From contig CAYJQH010000005.1 in NCBI GenBank assembly GCA_964372415.1, positions 1 through 55,124 on the forward strand: a stretch of DNA of 55,124 nt, in the 5' to 3' direction. Positions 29,063-37,009 of this stretch are shown here, one piece after another. Position 1 is the first letter of the stretch. Each line of letters starts with the position of its first letter. The notes beneath the pieces are model-generated. The model worked only from the letters and a program-made list of their open reading frames with translations. It was not told where the DNA came from and ran no database searches. The position numbers and the translations under genes were made by a program. The stretch is from JAGORL01 sp964372415 (GTDB lineage Bacteria > Patescibacteriota > Patescibacteriia > UBA9934).

Positions 29063-30418
29063 ATGAGTAAAGTAGTTTCTTGTAGGAGCGGTAACTACGA
29101 GCTGCCCTTCATCGAACATGTCTCAAGTTTGCCGGCTGGTTCCCGCATGTTCGAGACGGAGCAGAAACTGTTCGCCTACCGGGCGCAGCATCCCGGAGAA
29201 GAAACTTTTCTCGGAACTGCTCAGGGTGATGGCGCCGCGACTCTTGGTGGTCTATCCGTTGAGGAGATCAACTACGCCAATACTCGATATTACCCGATTA
29301 CTAACGCCACGGCGTACGGCAATCCGTTCGGGCATTCCATGGTGCGGCGGGCCATCGTCGAGAACCTTCACGGCTCACCGGCTGGTCTTACCTCAAACCA
29401 CGTGATCATGAAGGCCGGCGGGCGTCATGCCATCTCTTCGTGCATGAATCTCGTGCGCCAGCGCACTGGCCTCTTTGGGGCCTACACCGTGTTGCCTGCG
29501 GTGGCCTGGATTTCTTACGGTCCGATCCTTCAGGCTGCCGGTTTGAACGTCATCTACGCGCCAGGTGACAAGGTCGCTCGCTACAAGGTTACTCCGTCGG
29601 CTCTCAGGGCTTGCGCGGAATACGCGCGGAACAATGAGCGTCCGCTCGTGGCTCTCATCCTTACCACTCCCGACAACCCGACGTCTCAGAGCTATACCGA
29701 AGAAGAGCTTGAAAAGCTCATCGAGACGGCGGTTGAGCTTGGCCTTAAACACGTGTTTCTTGACCTCATGTACGACCTCGTCATGGGAGAAGGAAACAAG
29801 CGGCTCGATATGCCTAGCTTGTACCTCAAGTTGAGCCCCGCTTCTCGACAGGCTCTTATCGTGATGGGCGGCATTACAAAGTGCATCGGGGCGAGTTCAG
29901 TGGGTTCGGCTTATCTTATGTGTAGTGACCAAGAGTTCGTGCAAGCACTCGCGAACCAAGCGAGCCACCTCGGGCTCCCGAATGATGGGCAGGCTGTGGC
30001 TCTCGAGGTATTCGGCAGTCGTCATCGTGATGGCTCGTATCTGCCTCCTGATCGTCACCCCTGGGTGCAACGAATCGTGCGGGCGGTTAACGAGTCGCGG
30101 TCAAGCCTCCTCTCGGTCATGGGGGCCGCCGGATTGGAGTTTTGGGCTGAGAACGGTTACTACGCTTGGCTCAACGTGAGCCGTTATCTGGGCTGCCGCT
30201 TCTTGGTTGATAATCAAGCGCAGTCGCTTGATAGCGTGGAGGCGATCGCGAGCCACCTGATCGCCAACTTCGGGGTAGCCGTGGTTCCAGGTAGCGCTTT
30301 CATGCCAGGGCATGGAGACAAGGACCACTGGGTCAGGGTGTCTCTTGCTAACGACCCGGGGTACACGCATCGGGCCGCCGAGCGCCTCCGCGACGGCCTG
30401 GCCGTCCTCGTAAAGTAG
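29063..30418 (+). CDS. PLP-dependent aminotransferase class I/II (large)
   Basis: 451 residues; AAGGAGG lies nine bases before ATG 29063. Class I/II landmarks are TTPDNPTSQSYTEEELEKL (about 197-215, with the NP motif), VFLDLMYDL (about 232-240), GGITKCIGASSVGSAYLM (about 274-291) where the Lys should bind PLP, and WVRVSLAND near the C-terminus. It transfers an amino group between amino acid and 2-oxoacid; substrate cannot be told. It is one of the more GC-rich genes and has a good ribosome binding site, unlike ileS before it. A terminator follows. Confidence 0.88.
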   Translation: MSKVVSCRSGNYELPFIEHVSSLPAGSRMFETEQKLFAYRAQHPGEETFLGTAQGDGAATLGGLSVEEINYANTRYYPITNATAYGNPFGHSMVRRAIVENLHGSPAGLTSNHVIMKAGGRHAISSCMNLVRQRTGLFGAYTVLPAVAWISYGPILQAAGLNVIYAPGDKVARYKVTPSALRACAEYARNNERPLVALILTTPDNPTSQSYTEEELEKLIETAVELGLKHVFLDLMYDLVMGEGNKRLDMPSLYLKLSPASRQALIVMGGITKCIGASSVGSAYLMCSDQEFVQALANQASHLGLPNDGQAVALEVFGSRHRDGSYLPPDRHPWVQRIVRAVNESRSSLLSVMGAAGLEFWAENGYYAWLNVSRYLGCRFLVDNQAQSLDSVEAIASHLIANFGVAVVPGSAFMPGHGDKDHWVRVSLANDPGYTHRAAERLRDGLAVLVK

Positions 30419-30441
30419 TCCAACTCAGTCACTCCTCTGCT

Positions 30442-30470
30442 CCCACGAGCCAAGCGCTCGTGGGTTTTTG
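30442..30470 (+). terminator. Intrinsic terminator
   Basis: CCCACGAGC/GCTCGTGGG hairpin followed by TTTTTGTT, 24 bases after the aminotransferase stop. Confidence 0.92.
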
Positions 30471-30619
30471 TTATAAGTGTTAGCATGGTGAGTGCCAATA
30501 TGGGCTGTTAACCATTTCCAAATTTGAATGTGTTTATTTACCTTTTTATAAATAATAATTTTTTGTGTCTTACTTTAACTGAGTACAATAATTATATTTT
30601 GAGGTAACATATTCCTGTT

Positions 30620-31459
30620 GTGTTCGTTATTTCTCCAATCGATACAGTACTTCTTTCCCCTCGGAACGACGAAGAGTCGCTCCAAATTTTGAAATTAGCT
30701 AAAGCGATGGAGATTCCTACGGTGATTTCGAATCAACCACATGGCGCGCGGCTCGCCAACGAAGAAAAACTTCTTGAGCGGCTACGGGCGGCGAATCCGC
30801 ACGCCAAGTATGTGGTCATAATCGAAATTCCCGGGCCTGAGGTTGAGGGCAAGCTATCCGCCGCCGGCTATCAGGTTATTGTCATCGACCATCACCAGTA
30901 TGAAGGGCTCGACCGGATGAAAAACGAGAGTTCACTTGAACAATTTTTACAAACTTTTGGTCTTGATGACGCTCAGCTTTGTGAGTTAGGGTTTGAACCG
31001 AGTCTCGTACGCGGCGTAGGAATCATTGACCGCGGATTTTTGTGGGAGCTTAAACGTGAGGGTTATTCGTTTGAGGAAGCCAGAAAGGCACGCGACTACT
31101 ATCGACGCTTAAGCGAAGAGCTCGGCGGTGATGTGCAATCTTCCGAGGTAGTTGTTAGGGAAGCGTGGCAGAAAAAGGAGATCAAAAACGGCATCAGCAT
31201 TTATCGTTCAACAAACGAAAAAGTTCATATTCGAGAAGCTATCTCGTTTCTTGTTGCCGATGTTTACGATGAGCCACCGACGAGCATAATTGTTGAAGGC
31301 GACGGGCAGATTAGTGTGCAGGATACGGTTAAAGCGACCAAGCTTTTTAAGCAATTCGGGGGGTATTTATTTGGCAAAAATTTGTGTTGGGGGTTTCAAC
31401 CAAGGTCCGATAAAAAGACCCCGTCTATAGATCAGATTCTTACAGTTTTGCTAGAATGA
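30620..31459 (+). CDS. DHH-like phosphoesterase-family protein
   Basis: 279 residues from GTG 30620 (the first plausible start; GAGGT lies about 14 bases upstream and a TATATT box at 30593-30598). An N-terminal Rossmann-like region with TVLLSPRNDEES and IPTVISNQPHGARLANEEKLL leads to YQVIVIDHHQYEG (about 86-98), the DHH-like metal-binding motif. RGVGIIDRGFLWEL (about 130-143) gives a second Asp. Resembles DHH/RecJ-like phosphoesterases but lacks the DHHA1 C-terminus that I would expect. It is followed by an HD-domain protein, so the pair may handle nucleotides. Confidence 0.55.
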   Translation: MFVISPIDTVLLSPRNDEESLQILKLAKAMEIPTVISNQPHGARLANEEKLLERLRAANPHAKYVVIIEIPGPEVEGKLSAAGYQVIVIDHHQYEGLDRMKNESSLEQFLQTFGLDDAQLCELGFEPSLVRGVGIIDRGFLWELKREGYSFEEARKARDYYRRLSEELGGDVQSSEVVVREAWQKKEIKNGISIYRSTNEKVHIREAISFLVADVYDEPPTSIIVEGDGQISVQDTVKATKLFKQFGGYLFGKNLCWGFQPRSDKKTPSIDQILTVLLE

Positions 31460-31465
31460 AGACAC

Positions 31466-32629
31466 ATGTTTCATGAGGCTCGCCAGTATCCGGCTACTAA
31501 ATACCTCCTCAACTGGCTTGATGAGGTTGTATTGACTGAGGAACGCTTGGATCACGCCGAAAAGATACTGCGCGGGCTCACGGCGAAGGTGGCAGTAGTC
31601 GGAAAATTTTTTACTACTCCTCAAACCCCACCGCATCACGCCGAGGGGCCTTACTTGAGCGATCACATAAAGCGAATACTGGCAACGATTTCGGCGATTG
31701 ACATGGGAGCGAGCTTGGCTCAAGTCGAAGAGTTTGCGCGTGAAAAAGATTGGCTCTTGGAGTTTCAAAAAATTGAGGAGACTATTCGGGCTAACAGCGC
31801 CTTTTTGTCAGCCTATGCCGTGCTGCACGATATTGCTAAACCAAAAGTTATAACTTTTTCCTCAACCACGGTGGGGGAGGTAAGTCCCGTGGGAACAATA
31901 GAGGTCTTTGACAAAAGATTTCGGGCTTTTGCCGCCGCTCATGGGGCGCTCACGGGCAAAATTTTGGTAACTCAGTTCTTTAAGCAGTTCGGAATCCGCG
32001 CTCATTATGAAGGGCATGAGCGGCTTGCCGCAAGCGATAGTTATGCTGAAGCGCGTCAACAGGTGCTGACATTTTTTAATCTCCCCTTAAGTCACGCAAA
32101 ACTGCTTAACGAGCTCGTTCGTTGTCATTTAGACGTCATTCATAGCTTCCAAAAGGGAGCAGATCAGGCACAATATAGAGTCTTAGAGAGGCTGCCTGAC
32201 AAACAGGGCTTAAATGCCAATTTATTTTTGGAATTGGTGCCGTCTGCTCTGTTTCTAGACGACATCGCCGGCAGCCTGGTATATACAACTGATCAAAAAT
32301 TCGCTTCTCAAATAACGTCGCTTACTAATTTTTTTAAAGCAGAACGAAGCGTTCAACCACTGCATCACGAGGAACGTCTTCGGCAGGCGCTTCGTGGACG
32401 CAAACAAGCAGTCAAATACATTCTATCGGAAGCTAAGCTCGACCCTGAAACGGTATTTGCCCTCCTTGTTACGCCTATTGGACCCATACGTGGGCAAGTG
32501 ATGGAACAAATTTATGAGCTAATAACTCATCCTGATGGTGATTATGATTTTGGCCCTCATACCAATGATCTGAAGAAGCGTGCTACCCTGGCTAAACGAC
32601 TCTTGATAGAGCGCGGACTTGAGCTATGA
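31466..32629 (+). CDS. HD-domain hydrolase-like protein
   Basis: 387 residues. AYAVLHDIAKPKV (about 112-124) is an HD motif with the metal-binding His-Asp. HYEGHERLAASDSY (about 177-190) and RCHLDVIHSF (about 213-222) offer additional metal ligands. The arrangement resembles HD superfamily phosphohydrolases such as the C-terminal part of tRNA nucleotidyltransferases, without a nucleotidyltransferase domain. Six bases after the DHH-like gene and overlapping ruvA by four bases (ATGA), so one operon. Function is unknown. Confidence 0.68.
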   Translation: MFHEARQYPATKYLLNWLDEVVLTEERLDHAEKILRGLTAKVAVVGKFFTTPQTPPHHAEGPYLSDHIKRILATISAIDMGASLAQVEEFAREKDWLLEFQKIEETIRANSAFLSAYAVLHDIAKPKVITFSSTTVGEVSPVGTIEVFDKRFRAFAAAHGALTGKILVTQFFKQFGIRAHYEGHERLAASDSYAEARQQVLTFFNLPLSHAKLLNELVRCHLDVIHSFQKGADQAQYRVLERLPDKQGLNANLFLELVPSALFLDDIAGSLVYTTDQKFASQITSLTNFFKAERSVQPLHHEERLRQALRGRKQAVKYILSEAKLDPETVFALLVTPIGPIRGQVMEQIYELITHPDGDYDFGPHTNDLKKRATLAKRLLIERGLEL

Positions 32630-33174
32630 TCAACTATCTTGAAGGCACGGTTGTTGATCACGAGGGGGACGTAATTACGGTTGCCGCGGGTGGCATCGGT
32701 TACGGTGTTCACGTTACCCGACCGACCGTTGAAGTGGGGGATAGGGTAAAATTTTTTATTACTGAGGTAATCCGTGAAGACAAATTCGACCTGTACGGTT
32801 TTCCCACCAAAGATGAAAAAGCCTTATTTGGTCTTTTGATCGACGTTCAAGGTGTCGGCCCCAGGATGGCCCAAAAAATTCTTTCAGCCGCGAGCCCGGA
32901 GGCTTTGCGAGGACACATAGAAAAGGGCGATCTCGCCTTCTTTACCTCAATCTCTGGAGTGGGTAAGAAAACGGCACAGAAAATTATTCTCGACTTGAAA
33001 GGCATTATTGTTACCGAAGGCTTAAAGCATGAACTGAGCGATGATGTGACCGACGCTCTTCAGAGTTTGGGCTATAGTTATTTTGACATAAAGGAAGTTT
33101 TACCCCACGTGATTGGTGCAACACCCGAAGAAAGAGTAAAATCTGCCTTACAATTGATTGGTAAACGTAAATAA
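32626..33174 (+). CDS. ruvA: Holliday junction branch migration protein RuvA
   Basis: 182 residues, near the usual 190-200. N-terminal OB-fold (MINYLEGTVVDHEGDVITVAAGGIGYGVHV), then two helix-hairpin-helix motifs DVQGVGPRMAQKIL (about 75-88) and SISGVGKKTAQKIILDLK (about 107-124) and the C-terminal RuvB-contact helix (DVTDALQSLGY, EERVKSALQLI). It binds four-way DNA junctions and loads RuvB. Coupled to the HD gene by an ATGA overlap; the neighbour downstream is a FemAB transferase, a common CPR order for ruvA being different. Confidence 0.95.
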   Translation: MINYLEGTVVDHEGDVITVAAGGIGYGVHVTRPTVEVGDRVKFFITEVIREDKFDLYGFPTKDEKALFGLLIDVQGVGPRMAQKILSAASPEALRGHIEKGDLAFFTSISGVGKKTAQKIILDLKGIIVTEGLKHELSDDVTDALQSLGYSYFDIKEVLPHVIGATPEERVKSALQLIGKRK

Positions 33175-33176
33175 TT

Positions 33177-34130
33177 GTGGAGGCTAAGGCGTGGAACGGA
33201 TTGGTTCAAGAGCACAAGCCCCCATTTGGGGCTTTTTTACAGTCATGGGAATGGGGTGAGTTTCAACGCTCACTTGGTTTTGACGTGGTTCGTTTGTCCG
33301 AGGACACCCCAGATGGCTTTGTGCTGTCTCAAGCAATACGGATCGTTCTTCCCCTCAGGATTTCTTATTGGTACGTGCCCAAAGGACCGCTTGGTACGAT
33401 GCCGGTATCTAAGGTGATTGAATTTTTGCAAGCAAAACTACCGCCGGCTGCTTTTTTTAAAATTGAACCGTCTGCTACGCCTACAGAACTCACAAGAAGT
33501 GTCGATCGCCAACCCTCGGTCACTACGATATTGGACCTTACTAAACCTTACGATAAGTTAGTTGAAGAAATGAAATCAAAAACTCGGTATAACATTCGTC
33601 TGGCTGAGAAAAAAGGGGTTACTTCACGGGTAGTCGAGCTTGAGGCCTTTGACGACTTTACACGTCTCATGGAACAAACTGCCGAGCGCGATGCTTTTTC
33701 TCTCCATGATTTGCAGCGCTACAAAAAAATGCTTGAAGTACTTACGACTGACGGCTGCCGCGCTTTCCTGGCCATGGCTTTTTACGAAGACCGACCACTT
33801 GCCGCCACTCTCATGATCGATGCTTTTGGTAGCCGAACCTACCTGCACGGCGCCTCGAGCAATTTGTACCGCAACGTCATGGCTCCTTACGCTCTGCACG
33901 CTTTTCTTATTCGTGATGCGCAAGAAAAGGGTTTCACGAGTTACGACTTTTGGGGTATCGCCCCGCCTGAGGCTAGTGAAAATCATCCCTGGGCTGGAAT
34001 TTCACGTTTTAAATTAGGTTTCGGTGGCTCGATTACCATTATGCCAGGAACTTTTGATATCGCTAAAAATATTTTTGCTTACGGTTTGTATAACCTAGCT
34101 CAGAAGTTACGAACAGGCGGCGTGAAATAA
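33177..34130 (+). CDS. FemAB-family peptidoglycan interpeptide bridge enzyme
   Basis: 317 residues with GTG start at 33177, two bases after the ruvA stop. The GNAT-like pair of domains typical of FemX/FemAB is visible: SWEWGEFQRSLGFDVVRL (about 24-41), KSKTRYNIRLAEKKGVTSRVV (about 125-145) and the second domain with RTYLHGASSNLYRNVMAPYALHAFLI (about 218-243) and YDFWGIAPPE. It adds amino acids from aminoacyl-tRNA to the stem peptide of lipid II or peptidoglycan. It fits with the L,D-transpeptidase earlier in the window. Confidence 0.9.
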   Translation: MEAKAWNGLVQEHKPPFGAFLQSWEWGEFQRSLGFDVVRLSEDTPDGFVLSQAIRIVLPLRISYWYVPKGPLGTMPVSKVIEFLQAKLPPAAFFKIEPSATPTELTRSVDRQPSVTTILDLTKPYDKLVEEMKSKTRYNIRLAEKKGVTSRVVELEAFDDFTRLMEQTAERDAFSLHDLQRYKKMLEVLTTDGCRAFLAMAFYEDRPLAATLMIDAFGSRTYLHGASSNLYRNVMAPYALHAFLIRDAQEKGFTSYDFWGIAPPEASENHPWAGISRFKLGFGGSITIMPGTFDIAKNIFAYGLYNLAQKLRTGGVK

Positions 34131-34150
34131 AAACAGCCGCGGTAGCGGCT
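34126..34150 (-). terminator. Intrinsic terminator between convergent genes
   Basis: AGCCGC/GCGGCT hairpin with a GTTTTTA tail on the minus strand, directly after the stop of the minus-strand gene at 34156. Confidence 0.75.
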
Positions 34151-34155
34151 AAGTG

Positions 34156-34650
34156 TTAGGCAACGGTACGGATAGAACCATGCTTAGTGAGAGTCAATTC
34201 GAGTGCTGCCTCAAGCATTCTCACGAATTCAGAGGGATCGTTGAGCTGGTCTTTGAGTACTGAAAACGACACAGCTCGTTCTGGTACGGCCATCGCCCGC
34301 GTTAACATTTTTCCGCGTTTCGTAGGAGGCGGTGAAGTTTCTCCCGTAATGGTGAGCTTACTCAGCTTGTCGCGTTCGAGGGCGTTAGCACAGACGCAGA
34401 TAACGGGACCGGATAACTTGGCATGCTTTAGGAAGGCGTTGACGTATCCAAGACCGACGTCGGCGTCAATGAGAAGCAGTGCTACATCGTAATCCCTGAG
34501 AAGTTTTTCGCCGTCGCTGATGAACTCGAAGCGGGTTAGGGTGAGCGCTAGATGAGCACCCCAGTTGACGAGGACGTGATTCAGCTCCTCCAGAGTCATA
34601 GCTTCGTTGTTGCTCAGGAAGGCGAGGTGTCGCCGGGCAGGTTCTCGCAA
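34156..34650 (-). CDS. Hypothetical receiver-like protein
   Basis: 164 residues from TTG 34650, which is supported by GGAGG six bases upstream; an ATG 17 codons further in has no ribosome binding site at normal spacing. Alternating strands and helices with YDVALLLIDADVGLG (about 54-68) and GPVICVCANALE (about 81-92) resemble a response-regulator receiver (acidic pocket in LIDAD). There is no partner kinase or output domain. A GC-rich gene with the SD-led start shared by the island genes. Could be a small regulatory or ATP-independent binding protein; not firmly identified. Confidence 0.5.
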   Translation of the reverse strand: MREPARRHLAFLSNNEAMTLEELNHVLVNWGAHLALTLTRFEFISDGEKLLRDYDVALLLIDADVGLGYVNAFLKHAKLSGPVICVCANALERDKLSKLTITGETSPPPTKRGKMLTRAMAVPERAVSFSVLKDQLNDPSEFVRMLEAALELTLTKHGSIRTVA

Positions 34651-34690
34651 GGAGCCTCCGGGAAGATGTAACGCGTGGCTACTTTAACAT

Positions 34691-34735
34691 AATAAAATCC
34701 CCTCCGATCCACCTTTTCACAGGCGGGGGAGGGGT
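34691..34735 (-). terminator. Intrinsic terminator
   Basis: CCCCTCC/GGAGGGG with inner CGCC/GGTG helix and ATTTTATT tail on the minus strand, just after the stop of the 322-residue gene. Confidence 0.8.
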
Positions 34736-34740
34736 GCGGG

Positions 34741-35709
34741 TCAGTTGCCCGTGGCCTGGGCTGCGGCCTTGCGCTCGGCCTTGGACAGCTTCTTCGGCTG
34801 TTCGCTCGCGGCGCCGTCTGGCGCCTCGTCGCTGTCCGATCGCTTGTGGCGACGGGCGGCGCTCCCGAGCTTCTTGACCTTGCGCTTCGGCGCCTCGTTG
34901 ACCGGGACGACGTTCTGGCCGCCCAAGTCCATGTCCTCGTCGTCGGGCGTTTGCGCCGCCAGACGTTCGACCTCGAGCTCGCTCCAGGCGTCCCGGGCGT
35001 TCTTGAGGGTGATGTTCGGGCGCTTGTCCAGAATCACCTTGGCACAGTCCTGGCAGAAGCTGAAGATTTGGAGCTTGGCTCCTTCGCCGCGCACCATCGC
35101 CTTCATCTCGGGAGCCGGGAGGCCACCCGTGGGGCAGGATGCGCTACCAAAATGCCCGTGGGTCAGGCACTGCAGTTCCAAGGTCTCGCCGTAGCCGCGC
35201 CTCCCAGAGAACTGGACGCGCTCGCCGGCCACGATCTTATCGACGAGCCGGACGATCCGCGAAGCCCGGTCGGCAGCTTCGACAGCCGCCCGCTGGCTCA
35301 AGTTCACGAAGACCGGCAGGTACCGGTTGATGTCCTTGAACTTGGCCCGACCGACGTGGTCCGTGTGGGCGTTGATCTGGCCCGCCGCGAACTTGGCGCA
35401 GTCGGGGCACAGGACGTCATTCGGGCCGGGCAGTCGCTTGAAGCGCTTGACGAGCCCAGGCGAGAGGTACAGCTTCTCGAGTTCGCCCGCGTCCGAAGCC
35501 GCGCTGAATTCGGGGTTGACCTGCCACTGCTCCGAACTAATCACGAGGGCCTTGTTCTCACTGCATTCCGTGCGCAGGCACGCCTTGGCGTTTTTCGACG
35601 CCTTGTACCACGTCTCGCAGCAGAGATTCTGCTCGTCGCCGCGGGGCGTCATTCTGCCGCCGTGCTCCTCGCAGCGGCCGTGCTGGTTCATGACACACGT
35701 CCTCAACAT
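34741..35709 (-). CDS. Hypothetical Cys-rich protein with basic tail
   Basis: 322 residues; CGGAGGTCGCA lies directly before ATG 35709. The N-terminus has RCEEHGGRM and NLCCETW, and later DVLCPDCAKF (about 98-107) and SFCQDCAKVI (about 218-227) give two CxxC motifs, plus LQCLTHGHFGSASCPTGG between them. These form two or three candidate zinc knuckles. The C-terminal 55 residues are Lys/Arg-rich (KRKVKKLG, KLSKAERKAAAQ). Nucleic-acid binding is plausible but not shown. GC-rich with an SD-led start, not recognised as a family. A stem AGCCTAA/TTAGGCT lies just upstream. Confidence 0.62.
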   Translation of the reverse strand: MLRTCVMNQHGRCEEHGGRMTPRGDEQNLCCETWYKASKNAKACLRTECSENKALVISSEQWQVNPEFSAASDAGELEKLYLSPGLVKRFKRLPGPNDVLCPDCAKFAAGQINAHTDHVGRAKFKDINRYLPVFVNLSQRAAVEAADRASRIVRLVDKIVAGERVQFSGRRGYGETLELQCLTHGHFGSASCPTGGLPAPEMKAMVRGEGAKLQIFSFCQDCAKVILDKRPNITLKNARDAWSELEVERLAAQTPDDEDMDLGGQNVVPVNEAPKRKVKKLGSAARRHKRSDSDEAPDGAASEQPKKLSKAERKAAAQATGN

Positions 35710-35863
35710 TGCGACCTCCGTGGGGTGGGGTCTGCCTCAGCCGGGGAAGAGCCGAGGGTCTCATGAGAGACAACGTAGCCTAACGTTTTTTAGGCTAAAA
35801 GTCAAGCCTTTAGTTAGCAAGTACTTGGTTATAACCGAACACCAAGCGTGTTCAGTAATGTGG

Positions 35864-35869
35864 TAAAAT
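35864..35869 (+). promoter_or_regulatory. Extended -10 element of the leaderless glycosyltransferase gene
   Basis: TGGTAAAAT (35862-35869, an extended -10) ends six bases before ATG 35876, so the start codon is at the expected +1. No Shine-Dalgarno sequence precedes it. The -35 region is not obvious. Confidence 0.6.
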
Positions 35870-35875
35870 ATACCT

Positions 35876-37009
35876 ATGCGGATTGGTATTGATGCGCGTT
35901 TTTATGGTCCTCGCACAGGCGGAGGCGGCCTTGGCCGTTATGTCGCTGAATTAGTGACCCATCTAGAGGAGTTAGATCAGATGAATGAGTACGTCATTTT
36001 TCTGCGCCAAGATAATTTTCATGACTGTGTTCTTAAACGGGGGAATTTTTCTAAACGTTTAGTGGATATTCCTTGGTATTCCTGGGCCGAACAACGACAA
36101 CTGCCAGTTGAAATTAAGGCGGCTAAGGTTGACTTAATGCACTTTCCTCATTGGAACGTGCCAATTATGAACCGAACTCCATTTATTGTAACCATCCACG
36201 ATCTCATTCTGCTTGAAGATCCCGCCTCAGCTCGCGCTACAACACACGGTGTTCTAACGCATGCTGCTAAATATTTAGGTTTTCGACTAGTGCTCGAAAA
36301 TGCTATTCATCGCAGCCGTCATATAATTGCCGTAAGCGAAACCACCAAGCGAGCGGTTCTTAGGCATTTTCGTATTAGACCTCAAAAAATCTCGGTGATA
36401 AAAAATGGTCTTACCCCACCCGCTCAAGGTCGGAGTGTGGTGCTCCGCAATTTAGGTGTTGTTGAGCCCTATATCTTAGCCATCGGCAATCATTACCCGC
36501 ATAAAAATCTGGACACCTTGCTGCGTGCTTTTGCTCTTGTGCATCAGGCCCGCCCGGAGGTCTTACTGGTTTTTGCTGGCCGCCATGATGTCTTTACAAA
36601 AGCCCTTCAAGCTTTGGCTCATGAGCTTGGGCTTACGACCGCGGTTCGTTTTTTGGATTGTCCAACTGACGAAGAAATTGGAGCGCTCTACCGTCACGCT
36701 GCGCTCTTGGCTTATCCCTCTCGTATCGAGGGATTTGGTCTGCCCCCACTTGAGGCAATGTCGGTCGGGACTCCGGTTATGGCGAGTGACATCCCGGCTC
36801 ATCGGGAGATGCTTGGTAGTGCCGCTAGTTTTGTTGATCCAGACGCTGAAGAAGACATGCAGGCCATTATGATGAAAGCCCTAAATAATCCCGGGGAGCT
36901 TAGTGCACTTGCCGCCCGCGGTCACTTGCAAGCAGCTCAGTATAATTGGAGAGATACGGCTAAGCAAACGCTTGATACATACTTAACGTTCGGCCTTCGT
37001 CGCTTGTGA
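35876..37009 (+). CDS. Glycosyltransferase family 4 (GT-B)
   Basis: 377 residues. N-terminal substrate half starts MRIGIDARFYGPRTGGGG, a typical GT4 beginning. The C-terminal nucleotide-sugar-binding half has YPSRIEGFGLPPLEAMSVGTPVMASDI (about 281-307), where EGFGLPPLE gives the E-x7-E motif. It builds cell-surface glycan using a UDP- or GDP-sugar in the cytoplasm. The start is leaderless. Four bases overlap with the DUF4012 gene downstream (ATGA-type), so they are translationally coupled. Confidence 0.92.
   Translation: MRIGIDARFYGPRTGGGGLGRYVAELVTHLEELDQMNEYVIFLRQDNFHDCVLKRGNFSKRLVDIPWYSWAEQRQLPVEIKAAKVDLMHFPHWNVPIMNRTPFIVTIHDLILLEDPASARATTHGVLTHAAKYLGFRLVLENAIHRSRHIIAVSETTKRAVLRHFRIRPQKISVIKNGLTPPAQGRSVVLRNLGVVEPYILAIGNHYPHKNLDTLLRAFALVHQARPEVLLVFAGRHDVFTKALQALAHELGLTTAVRFLDCPTDEEIGALYRHAALLAYPSRIEGFGLPPLEAMSVGTPVMASDIPAHREMLGSAASFVDPDAEEDMQAIMMKALNNPGELSALAARGHLQAAQYNWRDTAKQTLDTYLTFGLRRL

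Noticed and set aside
34846..35766. 306-codon plus-strand frame over the Cys-rich gene
   Set aside because: Shadow of the minus-strand gene, which has a proper ribosome binding site and ordered Cys motifs.
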